Source: Chitiniphilus eburneus (lineage in GTDB: Bacteria > Pseudomonadota > Gammaproteobacteria > Burkholderiales > Chitinibacteraceae). From it: a stretch of 64,000 bases of DNA. Both the position numbers and the translations under genes were made by a program. The stretch spans positions 85,143-149,142 of the forward strand of contig NZ_SUMF01000008.1 of NCBI RefSeq assembly GCF_005048205.1, given 5' to 3'. A model generated the notes under the pieces. That model did not search any database. It was not told the origin of the DNA and saw nothing but the letters and a program-made list of their open reading frames with translations. Below, one piece after another: positions 32,101 to 40,753 of the stretch. The stretch's first letter is position 1; the number at the start of each line of letters is the position of its first letter.

Positions 32101-33059
32101 GGGGGCAGGAGCTGGCCAGCGGCCGCGATCTGATCGCCATCCGCGCGCAATTGGGCGAAGCGGCGCAACTGACCTTCCGCGACGAAGCCGACGATGCGGG
32201 CATCGAGCAAACCGGGCTGACCAAGTGGGACTTCGGTGACCTGCCGGCCCAACTGACGATCAAGCGCCAGGGGCGCAAGCTCACCGGCTACCCCGCGCTG
32301 GTACCCGACGGCGAGGCCTGCGCCATCCAGTTGTTCGATACCAGCCACGCGGCGGACAGCGCCCACCGCCAGGGCGTGGTGCACCTCCTGCGTCTCGAAC
32401 TGGCCCAGCATGTGAAGCAACTGGAAAAGTCGATTCCCAACTTCCAGCAACTGGCTATCCAGCTTCGCGGCCTGGGCAATGCCGACCGCCTGATGGCGGA
32501 CATCGTCGATGCCATCTGCAATCGCGCGTTTCTCGGTGAAGACGAGGCGCCACGCAAGAAGAAGGAATTCGACGAGCAAAAGGCCCGCGCCAAGGTGCGG
32601 CTACCCAGCGTGCGCGACGCGGTGATCCGCTCGCTGAACGATGTGGTGGCCGAATACACGGCACTCAGCGCCGTCATCGCCAAACCGGGCCCGCTGAGCC
32701 AGCCCTTGAAGGAGCAGCTCGGGCAATTGGTCTACGACGGCTTCCTCAGCGCCACGCCATGGGAGCAACTGCCGCGTTTGCCGGTTTATCTGAAGGCAAT
32801 GCGGGTGCGTCTGGAAAAACGGGTACAGAACCCCTCGCGTGACGGTCAGCGCGGCGCAGAAATCGCCACGCTGTGGGCGCGCTGGGAAGGCGAGCTGGAA
32901 AAATGGCAGCGCGAGGGCCGGGATACCGCCCCGCTGGCACCTTTCCGCTGGATGCTGGAGGAGTTGCGGGTCAGCCTGTTCGCCCAGGAACTGCGTACCC
33001 CCTACCCCGTTTCGCTCAAGCGGCTCAACAAGCAATTCGACGACCTGACAAAACGCTGA
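29130..33059 (+). CDS. hrpA: ATP-dependent RNA helicase HrpA (DEAH box)
   Basis: 1309 residues, the full HrpA length. Walker A GETGSGKTT, DEAH box (VDEAHERSLN), motif III SATID and motif VI QRAGRCGR are present. They are followed by HA2/OB-fold regions and the long DUF3418 C-terminal extension typical of HrpA. It remodels RNA and rescues stalled or collided ribosomes. Monocistronic. Confidence 0.96.
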   Translation: MSASPALAPLFALLDQVSARLRWPLEKKLRQLEQRLAAGKPADRGLAELNRELEAAAAQTARRRERLPRPQFDDNLPVNQRRDDIAAAILKHQVVIVCGETGSGKTTQLPKICLELGRGVTGLIGHTQPRRLAARSVASRIAQELNTELGSVVGYKVRFTDKSSGDSYIKLMTDGILLAETLSDRYLANYDTLIVDEAHERSLNIDFLLGYLKQLLPRRPDLKVIVTSATIDADRFSQHFDGAPVLEVSGRTFPVEVRYATLEADRRRGANQQGGSALDDDDAEIEMEEAIVREVEHLWRHDGPGDVLVFLPGEREIRETAEEFRRAKLRDAEVIPLFARLSNEDQQRIFRASNGRRVVLATNVAETSLTVPGIRYVVDSGQARINRYSPRAKVEQLLVEKISQASARQRAGRCGRVAAGVCVRLYSEQDFLGRPAFTDPEIIRSSLAAVILRMAALKLGRVDAFPFLEAPSGKLIADGYQQLRELGAVDDDDQLTAIGQQLARLPVDPRLARMLLAGHENACLRDILVIAAGLSVQDPRERPFEAREAADRAHARFTDDKSDFLSYLHLWAFFEKALEEKTSNKQLVNQCHTHFLSYLRLREWRDLHRQLTDIVEDLGWRLNDAPGTYEQVHKALMTGLLGNLGMKQPENDEYLGARGIKFNIFPGSCLKKSRPKWVIAGELVETTKLYGRAVAAVEPEWVERLAQHLVKKQYFDPHWEKDSAQVVASERVTLYGLPIVNRRRVHYGRINPVEAREIFIREALVRFNYKTNAPFFDHNLGLLLDIEELEHKARRQDVLVDEEALFGFFDALIPADVHNGASFESWRKKTEAQTPKLLWLTREFVMSHSASGVTEEQFPTHFRLAESKLPLAYRFEPGHPLDGVTITLPLHQLNRVNQAVFDWLVPGMLRDKITFLIKSLPKNLRRMCVPVPDFATRMLTEMERADREAALLPQLAQAATRGIGTPVSADDFDDTAIPTHLRMNFRVVDDGGQELASGRDLIAIRAQLGEAAQLTFRDEADDAGIEQTGLTKWDFGDLPAQLTIKRQGRKLTGYPALVPDGEACAIQLFDTSHAADSAHRQGVVHLLRLELAQHVKQLEKSIPNFQQLAIQLRGLGNADRLMADIVDAICNRAFLGEDEAPRKKKEFDEQKARAKVRLPSVRDAVIRSLNDVVAEYTALSAVIAKPGPLSQPLKEQLGQLVYDGFLSATPWEQLPRLPVYLKAMRVRLEKRVQNPSRDGQRGAEIATLWARWEGELEKWQREGRDTAPLAPFRWMLEELRVSLFAQELRTPYPVSLKRLNKQFDDLTKR

Positions 33060-33309
33060 ACATGACGTCGGTTTAGGCCAAATGCATGAAACGACGCAAC
33101 GCAGCATTGTCAGCTTTCACTATGCCGTAAGCATCCCACCATTTGTCGGTCAGACAAGCGTTTATATCAGGAAATCAAAGCCTACCATCGGTTTTCACCC
33201 GACTGAAATTGATTATCCCTCGGGCACACGGATACGATCCTGTGGCGGAAAAGCTTTCGTCCGCTTTAAAACATAATGAATTAGGCTTTACTGATAAAGG
33301 AGTGTACAT

Positions 33310-33810
33310 ATGCGTCTGACCCAAACCTTGATCGCCCTGGCCATGGGTGCCGTGTTCGCCGCTTCGGCAAATGCCGCCGTCGTGTCCTCGGGCAGCCAGT
33401 CCTTCAGCCACGACAGCTTCCTGCTGTTCGGCGATTCCTTCACTTCCAACTTCACCACCAGCAACGCCGTGCTGGACGTGGACTTCTCGCCCACGATCAG
33501 CGGCTCGCTGTCCAATGTCCTGCTCGGTCTGTACGACGTAACGGGCAACAGCTTCCTCGCCTTCAACACCTTCAGCAGCACCGGCTTCCTGCACGATGGT
33601 CCGCGCAAGGTCGGTTTCGACTACACCTTCGACGATCTGTCGCTGGTCAATGGTCACAACTACCTGTTCGGCGTCCTGGCGCTGGGCAACGACTACAGCG
33701 GTACGTTCTCGTACACCCTGACCAGCCCGGTTCCGGAGCCCGAAACCTATGCCCTGATGGGCCTGGGCCTCGCCGCTCTGATCGCGCGTCGTCGCAAGGC
33801 AAGCAAGTAA
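33310..33810 (+). CDS. FxDxF-type PEP-CTERM protein
   Basis: 166 residues. Signal peptide 1-22 (ALAMGAVFAASANA), a beta-rich middle with FDYTFDDLSL (FxDxF-like), and a C-terminal sorting signal: VPEPETYA, a hydrophobic stretch and RRRK. This tag is cut by exosortase (EpsH/XrtA), so the protein is exported and probably part of the extracellular matrix. AAAGGAG precedes the ATG and a strong terminator follows. No exosortase gene is in the window. Confidence 0.88.
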   Translation: MRLTQTLIALAMGAVFAASANAAVVSSGSQSFSHDSFLLFGDSFTSNFTTSNAVLDVDFSPTISGSLSNVLLGLYDVTGNSFLAFNTFSSTGFLHDGPRKVGFDYTFDDLSLVNGHNYLFGVLALGNDYSGTFSYTLTSPVPEPETYALMGLGLAALIARRRKASK

Positions 33811-33836
33811 TACCCGCTCGTTCTTCGCGGCAAACG

Positions 33837-33867
33837 AAAGCCCCGTTCCTCGGAACGGGGCTTTTTG
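33837..33867. terminator. Terminator between PEP-CTERM gene and sseA
   Basis: The stem CCCCGTTCC/GGAACGGGG is flanked by AAAG and CTTTTT, usable from both convergent genes. Confidence 0.88.
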
Positions 33868-33879
33868 TCGGATGACCGC

Positions 33880-34716
33880 TCAGCGCGCCACGGGCCGGGC
33901 CGGGTCGGCACACCATTCGCTCCACGAACCGGGATACAGCCGCGCCCCGGGCAGCCCCGCCACTTCCAGCGCCAGCAGGTTATGGCAGGCGGTCACGCCG
34001 GAACCGCATTGATGCACGGTTTCTTCGACAGGCCGACCAGCCAGTAGCGCCTGCCATTCGGCTCGCAGCACATCGGGTGACTTGAACCGGCCCGCGCCAT
34101 CCAGGTTGTTCTGGAAAAAGCGATTCAACGCGCCGGGGATATGCCCGCCCACCGGATCGAGCGTTTCGCCGATACCGGCGTAACGCTCCGCGCTACGCGC
34201 ATCGACCACCTGGAACGCGGCCGTATCGAGGTTGGCCAGCACGTCGGCGCTGTTCACCCGCATTGCCGGACGGGTATCCGGCACGAAACGCTGCTGCGGC
34301 ACACTGGCCTCAGTCTCGCTCAACGATTGCCCCGCCGCCACCCAGGCAGGTAATCCACCATCGAGCACCTGGACCGCATCGTGCCCCAGCCAGCGCAGCA
34401 GCCACCACAACCGCGCGGCGAACATGCCGCCCGACGCGTCGTAGGCCACGACATGCGTGTCATTGCCAATGCCATTCGCCCCCAGCCACGCCACCAGCGC
34501 CGTTGCCTCGGGCAATGGGTGACGTCCGTTGGTCCCCGTCTTCGCTCCCGACAGGACCGTATCCAGATGGGCGAATATCGCACCCGGAATATGCCCGGCC
34601 GCGTAGGCAACCGCGCCGGCCTGCGGCTGCGCCAGGTCATGGCGGCAATCGACCACCACCACGTTGGCGTTGTTCAGTTGGGATTTCAGTTGCTCGACGC
34701 TGATCAACGGCGACAT
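33880..34716 (-). CDS. sseA: 3-Mercaptopyruvate sulfurtransferase (rhodanese family)
   Basis: 278 residues with tandem rhodanese domains. The N-terminal one is inactive (about 1-125). The C-terminal one carries the active cysteine C237 in CGSGVTA, the loop sequence of mercaptopyruvate sulfurtransferases rather than thiosulfate rhodaneses (CRKGVT). It transfers sulfane sulfur from 3-mercaptopyruvate to thiol acceptors. GGAG seven bases upstream supports the start at 34716. Confidence 0.93.
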   Translation of the reverse strand: MSPLISVEQLKSQLNNANVVVVDCRHDLAQPQAGAVAYAAGHIPGAIFAHLDTVLSGAKTGTNGRHPLPEATALVAWLGANGIGNDTHVVAYDASGGMFAARLWWLLRWLGHDAVQVLDGGLPAWVAAGQSLSETEASVPQQRFVPDTRPAMRVNSADVLANLDTAAFQVVDARSAERYAGIGETLDPVGGHIPGALNRFFQNNLDGAGRFKSPDVLRAEWQALLAGRPVEETVHQCGSGVTACHNLLALEVAGLPGARLYPGSWSEWCADPARPVAR

Positions 34717-34785
34717 CGGGACACTCCAGGCTGCTGCCACATCCCTGTGGATGCGGCGAGGGATATAGACTACGCTTCGAAAACG

Positions 34786-34815
34786 CCAGAACGCCCTCCG
34801 GGGAGGGCGCTCTGG
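34786..34815 (-). terminator. Terminator-like hairpin after phaA
   Basis: An imperfect stem CCAGAACGCCCTCC/GGAGGGCGCTCTGG with one mismatch. On the minus strand it is followed by CGTTTTCG, a short U-tract. It separates phaA from sseA. Confidence 0.6.
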
Positions 34816-34847
34816 ATACTAGCTCACATCAGGACGGATGGGTCGGT

Positions 34848-36026
34848 CTAGCGTTCGACCGCCAGCGCAACCCCCATGCCGCCACCGATGCACAAGGTGG
34901 CCAGGCCACGCTTGGCATCGCGGCGCTGCATTTCATGCAGCAACGTCACCAGCACGCGCGCGCCCGAAGCACCGATCGGGTGACCCAGCGCAATGGCGCC
35001 GCCATTGACGTTCACGCGGTTCCAGTCCCATTTCAGTTCGCGCGCCACGCCCAGTGCCTGGGCGGCGAAAGCTTCGTTGGCTTCGATCAGGTCCAGGTCG
35101 GCCAGCGACCAGCCGGCACGCGCCAGCGCACGCTGGGTGGCGGGGACCGGGCCCATGCCCATGATGGTCGGATCGACGCCAGCGGATGCGCTGGCCCGGA
35201 TCGTCGCCAGCGGGGTCAGGCCCAGCTCGCGCGCCTTGGCTTCGCTCATCAGCAAGACCGCGGCAGCACCATCGTTGATACCGGAGGCATTGCCCGCTGT
35301 CACCGTGCCTTCCTTGTCGAAGGCCGGGCGCAGTTTGGACAGGCCTTCCATGGTGGCATTGGTCTTGATGAACTCGTCCGAATCGAATATCACCGGATCA
35401 CCCTTGCGCTGCGGAATGCTCACCGGGACGATCTCGTCCTTGAAGCGGCCCGCGGCCTGCGCGGCTGCGGCTTTCTGCTGCGACGCCAGCGACAGCTCGT
35501 CCTGTTCGGTGCGGCTGATGCCGTACTTCTTGGCGATGTTCTCGGCGGTAACCCCCATGTGGTACTGGTTGTACACATCGGTCAGGCCGTCGTAGACCAT
35601 GCTGTCGACCAGTTGCGCGTTGCCCATGCGGAAGCCGTCACGGCTGCCGTTCAGCAAATGCGGCGTGGCACTCATGTTTTCCTGCCCCCCGGCGATGACG
35701 ATTTCGTTATCGCCGCTCAGGATCGATTGCACGCCCAGCGCCACGGCCTTCAGGCCCGAGCCGCAGACCTGATTGATCGTCAGGCCGGGGATCGAATCCG
35801 GCAGGCCGGCGCGGCGCAATGCCTGCCGCGCGGGGTTCTGACCCAGGCCAGCGGTCAGCACGTTGCCGAGGATGACTTCGCTTACCGTGTCGCCGGCCAG
35901 GCCGGTCTTTTCGAGGAGGGACTTGATGATCACCGCGCCCAGTTCCGGGGCGGACACCTTGGCCAGGCCGCCACCGAAATTGCCGAGGGCGGTACGTTGC
36001 GCGGCCACGATTACTACGTTAGTCAT
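34848..36026 (-). CDS. phaA: Acetyl-CoA acetyltransferase (beta-ketothiolase)
   Basis: A 392-residue biosynthetic thiolase condensing two acetyl-CoA to acetoacetyl-CoA. Nucleophile C88 (NQVCGSG), GHPIGASG with the catalytic His, and C-terminal CIGGGMG with the general-base Cys. GGAG seven bases before the ATG supports the start at 36026. It is downstream of phaC in the same orientation, so it most likely feeds polyhydroxybutyrate synthesis. The phaB reductase is not in the window. Confidence 0.94.
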   Translation of the reverse strand: MTNVVIVAAQRTALGNFGGGLAKVSAPELGAVIIKSLLEKTGLAGDTVSEVILGNVLTAGLGQNPARQALRRAGLPDSIPGLTINQVCGSGLKAVALGVQSILSGDNEIVIAGGQENMSATPHLLNGSRDGFRMGNAQLVDSMVYDGLTDVYNQYHMGVTAENIAKKYGISRTEQDELSLASQQKAAAAQAAGRFKDEIVPVSIPQRKGDPVIFDSDEFIKTNATMEGLSKLRPAFDKEGTVTAGNASGINDGAAAVLLMSEAKARELGLTPLATIRASASAGVDPTIMGMGPVPATQRALARAGWSLADLDLIEANEAFAAQALGVARELKWDWNRVNVNGGAIALGHPIGASGARVLVTLLHEMQRRDAKRGLATLCIGGGMGVALAVER

Positions 36027-36078
36027 TGCTTTCTCCATGAGGTGGATAGTCCCAACTTCCCTGAAATTGGCGATCGTC

Positions 36079-37806
36079 TTACTCGACGCGCTCTTTTACA
36101 TATCGACCAGGTGCTGGTTCGATTTCCTTGTATTTGGTATTGCCCAACTTCTTGGGCGCCGCAACCTGCTTGCCGGCGCGCGGCGCCAGCCAGACCGCCC
36201 AATCCTGCCACCAACTGCCCGGACGCGATTCCGCCTTCTCGAACCACTGCTCCGGATCGGCCGGCAATTCCTCGTTGACCCAGTAATTACGCTTGTTGGC
36301 GGTGACCGGATTGATGGTGCCGGCGATATGCCCCGAGGCACCGAGCACGAAGCGCAGCGGCCCCTTGAACAGACGAGTGGTGCCATAGGCGGAGCGCCAC
36401 AACACGATATGGTCCTCGCGCGCCGCAAACACGTAGGTGGGCAAGGTGATCTGGGTCAGGTCGATCGGGACGCCGCACAGGCTGAACGAATTGGGCTTCG
36501 TCAGGTTGTTCTTCAGATACATGTTTTCCAGGAAGAACGTATGCATCGGCAGCGCCAGGTTGGCCGAATCGTTGTTCCAGTACAGCAGATCGAAGGGCGG
36601 GGGCGTTTTGCCCTTGAGGTAGTTGTTGACCACGTAGTTCCAGATCAGGTCGTTGGCGCGCAACGAAGCGAACGTGCGCGCCAGTTCCTTGCCGGATACC
36701 ACGCCGCCCTGCTCCAGCATCGGTTCGCGGGAGCGGATCAGTTTCCAGTCGATGAAATGCTTGATGTCGCCTGGCTCGGAGTGATCGAGGATCACGGTCA
36801 TCAAGGTGAGCGATTCGAACCAGTCCAGCCCGCGCGACTGCATGATCGGCATGGCAGTGGAGACCAGTTCGCCGCCGATGCAGAACGACAGTACGTTCAT
36901 CTTTTCGCGGCGCGTGATTTCACGCACCACCTCGGCGGCACGGATCACGCCCTGTTCGATGTAATCGTCCCAGGTGAGCTTGCCCTGCTCCGGCTGCACC
37001 GATTTCCAGGACACCAGGAAGGTGGTGTAGCCCTGCTCCACCACCCAGCGGACCATCGAGTTCTCCGGCTGAAGATCCATGATGTAGTACTTGTTCACGC
37101 ACGGCGGCACGATCAGCAGCGGTACTTCGTACACCTTGTCGGTGCTTGGGGTGTATTGCAGTAGCTGGAACAGATCGTTTTCGTACACCACGGCGCCCGG
37201 GGTCACCGCCAGATTGCGGCCCACCTCGAATACGCTTTCGTCGGTGGTGGTGATCAGGCCCTTCTGCACGTCCGCCAGCATTTTCTGCATGCCGGCGCTC
37301 AGGCTCTCGCCCTGAGTTTCCTTGGCCAGCTTGAGCACTTCAGGATTGGTCAATGCGAAATTGGCCGGGCTGATCGCATCGACGTATTGGCGAGTGAAAA
37401 ACGCGATCTTTTCGCGCATTTCCTCATCGGTGGCCGCCGCCGAAACCGATTCCATCAGCCATTTGGAGGTGAGCAGATAGTTCTGCTTGATAAAGGAAAA
37501 CAGCGGGTCTTCCCATTCCGGTGCATTAAATCGGCGATCACCCCGTTCCGGTTCAATCAGCTTCTGAGCCGGCTTGGCGCCTACCAATCCCAGCCAGAGA
37601 TCCAGTTGAGCGCGATAATATTCGGTTTGCTTTTCGATCCATTCGGGCCGGGGATTCAACCAGGCCGCCCAGGTGGGGGGCACGCCGCCTGCCGGTGCTG
37701 GCGTACCGCCGGATGAATTGGCAGTGTTTTCCCAGTGCAACCACCATTGGCGATTGGCATCATTCAGTTGCTGTAACAACGATTCAAAATTCGGTGGATT
37801 CAACAC
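36079..37806 (-). CDS. phaC: Class I polyhydroxyalkanoate synthase
   Basis: 575 residues. An N-terminal PhaC-N domain is followed by an alpha/beta-hydrolase core. The nucleophile is C309 in a lipase-like box SFCIGG, whose first residue is Ser instead of the usual Gly. The catalytic Asp is in AAREDH and the His in SGHIAG. The conserved [15 protein letters not shown] segment is clear. It polymerises (R)-3-hydroxyacyl-CoA on the granule surface. The length and single subunit fit class I (Cupriavidus-type). It forms an operon with phaA (52 bases apart). Confidence 0.95.
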   Translation of the reverse strand: MLNPPNFESLLQQLNDANRQWWLHWENTANSSGGTPAPAGGVPPTWAAWLNPRPEWIEKQTEYYRAQLDLWLGLVGAKPAQKLIEPERGDRRFNAPEWEDPLFSFIKQNYLLTSKWLMESVSAAATDEEMREKIAFFTRQYVDAISPANFALTNPEVLKLAKETQGESLSAGMQKMLADVQKGLITTTDESVFEVGRNLAVTPGAVVYENDLFQLLQYTPSTDKVYEVPLLIVPPCVNKYYIMDLQPENSMVRWVVEQGYTTFLVSWKSVQPEQGKLTWDDYIEQGVIRAAEVVREITRREKMNVLSFCIGGELVSTAMPIMQSRGLDWFESLTLMTVILDHSEPGDIKHFIDWKLIRSREPMLEQGGVVSGKELARTFASLRANDLIWNYVVNNYLKGKTPPPFDLLYWNNDSANLALPMHTFFLENMYLKNNLTKPNSFSLCGVPIDLTQITLPTYVFAAREDHIVLWRSAYGTTRLFKGPLRFVLGASGHIAGTINPVTANKRNYWVNEELPADPEQWFEKAESRPGSWWQDWAVWLAPRAGKQVAAPKKLGNTKYKEIEPAPGRYVKERVE

Positions 37807-38080
37807 TGTTCACTCCGCGATTGGGGGGACGGCAACAGGACGTGCATGGGATCTGGACCGATCCAGCCATTGGCATAAGCAATGGGGGATAGCACCTATA
37901 TTGTGCAAAGCAGCATACAAAACTCCCCGTTTTGGCGCAAGCCACGAGAAATAACACTCGAAACTGCATGCAATTTCGGACGGTTCCCATTGATTAAGCA
38001 TGACATTTTTGGAATGGTTGCTTAAAATCAGCAGCAACTGATGGACACATTCGCCCGACATTGTTGCGGGGAGGCGTGAA

Positions 38081-39067
38081 ATGCGTAACTGGATCAATAT
38101 GTTGAGCTTGGCTTTCCTGGCCATGGCTTTGACATTCCCCGCCCAAGCGGCACAAAAAAACAACGGCAAGCAAGCAAGCAGCAAACAGACTGCTTCCGCC
38201 AAACGCACTGCCCGTAATGCCAATCTGAGTAAGGAAGCCACCGCGAAGGCGCGCAGCAGCGTGAATGTGTCGCACGCCGTGGCCGGCTCGGTCGAACACC
38301 CTGGCGTGCAGTCGGCCGGCGTGCTCGTGATGAATGAGCATACCGGCGAGGTGGTCTACCAGAAGAGCCCCGACGAGGTTGCGCCCATTGCCTCGATCAC
38401 CAAGCTGATGACTGCCATGGTAGTGCTGGATGCCGGCCTGCCAATGAATGAGTTGCTGACCATCGGACCAGAGGACGTGGACCTCTTGAAGAACACGTCG
38501 TCCCGACTGGGTGTGGGCACCTCGCTGACCCGGGCGGAAATGCTGCTGCTGGCCCTGATGTCCTCGGAAAACCGCGCGGCATCGGCGTTATCCCGCCATT
38601 ACCCCGGCGGGCAGGTGGCCTTTCTCAAGCGGATGAACGACAAGGCGCGCGAGCTGGGTATGGTGCACAGCCGCTTCTTCGATGCGACCGGCCTTACCCC
38701 GAACAATGTTTCCACGCCACGCGAACTGGCCCGCATGGTGGTCGCGGCGCGGCAATATCCCGAAATCCACCACTTCACCACGTCGAGCGAATATTCCTTC
38801 GTTTCCAACATCAGCGGCCGGGAATTGCAGTTTCGCAATACCAACCCACTGGTGCGCGAGGGCGACTGGAACATCGGCCTGTCCAAGACCGGCTACACCA
38901 ACGAAGCTGGCCGCTGCCTGGTGATGCAGGCGACGATCAACGGTTCGCCGGTGGTGATGGTGCTGCTGGATTCGGCAGGCAAATACACCCGGATCGGCGA
39001 TGCGACGCGCGTGCGCAAATGGCTGGAAACCAGCCCGTATGCCCGGCTACATGCCAGTACGTTCTGA
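38081..39067 (+). CDS. pbpG: D-alanyl-D-alanine endopeptidase (PBP7-type, S11 family)
   Basis: 328 residues. Signal peptide (cleavage after AQA, 23) and a Lys/Ala/Ser-rich linker (about 25-65) precede the S11 domain with SITK (S105-K108), SEN (in MSSENRA) and KTG (SKTGYTN). There is no C-terminal amphipathic anchor, as in PbpG. It cleaves DD-crosslinks in periplasmic peptidoglycan. A terminator follows. Confidence 0.92.
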   Translation: MRNWINMLSLAFLAMALTFPAQAAQKNNGKQASSKQTASAKRTARNANLSKEATAKARSSVNVSHAVAGSVEHPGVQSAGVLVMNEHTGEVVYQKSPDEVAPIASITKLMTAMVVLDAGLPMNELLTIGPEDVDLLKNTSSRLGVGTSLTRAEMLLLALMSSENRAASALSRHYPGGQVAFLKRMNDKARELGMVHSRFFDATGLTPNNVSTPRELARMVVAARQYPEIHHFTTSSEYSFVSNISGRELQFRNTNPLVREGDWNIGLSKTGYTNEAGRCLVMQATINGSPVVMVLLDSAGKYTRIGDATRVRKWLETSPYARLHASTF

Positions 39068-39086
39068 AGACGTATCCATCCGCAAG

Positions 39087-39112
39087 AACGGCGCCCCAGG
39101 GCGCCGTTTTCG
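39087..39112 (+). terminator. Terminator after pbpG
   Basis: A perfect 9-bp stem AACGGCGCC/GGCGCCGTT with loop CCAG, followed by TT and a T-rich stretch. Confidence 0.8.
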
Positions 39113-39127
39113 TTTGGCTCGCGCGTC

Positions 39128-39399
39128 CTAGGGCGTATCGTCACCTGTTTCGCGGCAGCGTTGGGCCGAAAAAGCACCAGCCACCAGGCGTACGACGCAG
39201 CCAATAACCAGTTATTGCCAAGGAGTGCAACGCAGTGGATGGTGTTTTTTCGGCCCAGCCCTGCGGGTTCGGTGCATTTCGGGCGCCGCGCGGTGTCGCA
39301 GGCCGCTTGCGGTATCCATACCGCCACGCGTCCAGCTTCCGGCGCGGCATCCCGAACTGCACCGAACGCTGTCGTGAAACAGGTGACGACACGCCCTAG
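39128..39399. mobile_element. 272-bp MITE-like foldback element
   Basis: Terminal inverted repeats of 35 bp (39128-39162 and 39365-39399, 4 mismatches) begin CTAGGGCGTRTCGTCACCTG. Between them are two further inverted-repeat arms: 39163-39179 with 39240-39256 (one mismatch, 17 bp) and roughly 39269-39290 with 39340-39365. The whole unit can fold as a three-way junction. Both ends carry CTAG, possibly the duplicated or palindromic target. It has no transposase, so it is non-autonomous. The right-hand CTAG contains the trxC stop codon. No IS family is assigned. Confidence 0.82.
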
Positions 39400-39818
39400 A
39401 AGAACTGCGTCAACCACGCCTTGAACTGACCCGCCGGCAACGCGCCGCTCATCCGCTCCAGCTCCTGCCCGTGCTCGAACACAGCGATGGTGGGAATGCT
39501 GCGCACCTTGTATTGCGCCCCCAGCGCCTGCTGGGCCTCGGTATCGATCTTCACGAACAACGCCTGGCCGGCATAGGCCTCGGCCGCGGCGGCGAACCCC
39601 GGCGCGAACGACAGGCAGGGGCCGCACCATGGCGCCCAGAAATCCACCACCACAGGCACTTTGCTGTATTTGACCAGATCGGCAAAGTTGTCGGCTGTCC
39701 CGGCAATGGGCATCCCCGCAAGCAGCGGTTGGTGACAGGATCCGCAGCCAGGGCTTTCGGCCAGGCGGGCCCCCTCCAGGCGATTGCCAGTATGGCAGTG
39801 GGGACATTCGACGATCAT
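39396..39818 (-). CDS. trxC: Thioredoxin 2 (zinc-finger thioredoxin)
   Basis: 140 residues. An N-terminal zinc finger (C5, C8, C25, C28) precedes a thioredoxin domain with active site WCGPC (C65/C68). Both features define TrxC, a cytosolic disulfide reductase usually under OxyR. The stop codon TAG is read from the CTAG at the end of the adjoining foldback element, so the element inserted exactly at the end of the gene. The C-terminus (AWLTQFF) appears full length. Confidence 0.94.
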   Translation of the reverse strand: MIVECPHCHTGNRLEGARLAESPGCGSCHQPLLAGMPIAGTADNFADLVKYSKVPVVVDFWAPWCGPCLSFAPGFAAAAEAYAGQALFVKIDTEAQQALGAQYKVRSIPTIAVFEHGQELERMSGALPAGQFKAWLTQFF

Positions 39819-39961
39819 GGCATTCCTCCAGGTTGTACCGCGACTCCCGGTCGCGTTGTTGCGCCCGATTATGACCACGTTTGCCGCAGCCCGGAACGCC
39901 CTTCCCCCTCAAAGGCAGCTTGCCCCCGGCCGGAGCCATCACAAATATTCTCTTTCCAAAC

Positions 39962-39998
39962 ATAATATATTTTTATATTATCTATTAATACATATTAA
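39962..39998 (+). promoter_or_regulatory. Twin AT-rich palindromic operator of the sulfur-responsive operon
   Basis: Two perfect palindromes lie 12-49 bases before the repressor ATG: ATAATATA-N4-TATATTAT (39962-39981) and TTAATA-N2-TATTAA (39985-39998). AT-rich palindromes of this kind are the known operators of BigR/SqrR regulators. AAAGGAG follows at 39997-40003. The operator should overlap the promoter, giving autorepression; binding is inferred. Confidence 0.7.
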
Positions 39999-40010
39999 AG
40001 GAGCGCCACC

Positions 40011-40319
40011 ATGGAGATCGCCAGTTTGCGCGATGCCGCCGCGCAGGCCGTAGCACTGTTGAAGTTGCTGGCGAATGAAGACCGCCTGCTGCTGCTGTGC
40101 CAGATGGTGGAATGCGAGCGATGCGTTTCCGATCTGGAAGCGCTCACCGGTATCCACCAGCCGACGCTCTCCCAGCAGTTGGGCGTGCTGCGCACGGAAC
40201 AGGTGGTGACCACGCGACGTGATGGCAAGCGCATCTACTACCAGTTGGCCAGCGAGGAAATCCGCGCCACGCTGACCCTGCTCCACGGCTTGTATTGCAA
40301 CAAGGAAGATCGCTCATGA
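40011..40319 (+). CDS. ArsR-family BigR/SqrR-like persulfide-sensing repressor
   Basis: 102-residue winged-helix ArsR protein; recognition helix about 50-60 (HQPTLSQQLGVLR). C30 and C96 are 66 residues apart and lie in the same local contexts (LLLCQM, LYCNKED) as the redox pair C41/C107 of SqrR and C42/C108 of BigR. Those form a tetrasulfide bridge with reactive sulfur species and release DNA. Two extra cysteines form C35-x2-C38 beside C30, unusual for the family. It overlaps the first transporter gene by four bases. Confidence 0.85.
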   Translation: MEIASLRDAAAQAVALLKLLANEDRLLLLCQMVECERCVSDLEALTGIHQPTLSQQLGVLRTEQVVTTRRDGKRIYYQLASEEIRATLTLLHGLYCNKEDRS

Positions 40320-40744
40320 CCATCGACTGGACCTCGTTCACCCCCTGGAGCGCACTGCTCGGTGGCGCGCTGATTGGCATCGCCGCCAGCCTGCTGGCGC
40401 TGGGCGCCGGACGTATCGCCGGGATCAGCGGCATCGTTGGCGGCCTGGTCGGCGGCAAGGCCGCGCGCTGGCAACTGGCTTTCGTCGCCGGCTTGCTGAT
40501 CGCCCCCCTGGGCTGGCTGATGCTCGCCCTGATGCCGGCTTTCGTGTTGGAGGCCGGCCCCGGCATGCAGATCGTCGCCGGCCTGCTGGTCGGGATCGGC
40601 ACGCGCTACGCCAATGGCTGCACCAGTGGCCATGGCGTCTGCGGCCTGTCCCGGCTTTCGCTACGCTCGCTGGTCGCGGTGCTGGCCTTCATGGGCGCCG
40701 GCTTCGTCACCGTTTATCTCCTGCGCCATGCGCTGATTGCCTGA
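40316..40744 (+). CDS. YeeE/YedE-family transporter half (PmpA-like)
   Basis: 142 residues with four hydrophobic segments and the family signature NGCTSGHGVCGLSRLS containing two conserved cysteines. Members of this DUF395 family (YeeE/TsuA) move thiosulfate or related sulfur species, and short tandem forms accompany BigR-type regulators. Its start overlaps the regulator stop (ATGA) and the second half follows 9 bases later. The two probably make one transporter. Confidence 0.87.
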   Translation: MTIDWTSFTPWSALLGGALIGIAASLLALGAGRIAGISGIVGGLVGGKAARWQLAFVAGLLIAPLGWLMLALMPAFVLEAGPGMQIVAGLLVGIGTRYANGCTSGHGVCGLSRLSLRSLVAVLAFMGAGFVTVYLLRHALIA

Positions 40745-40753
40745 GACCCTGCC

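Noticed and set aside
39141..39392. Open frames inside the 272-bp foldback element
   Set aside because: They are produced by the inverted-repeat sequence, lack RBSs and match no transposase motif.
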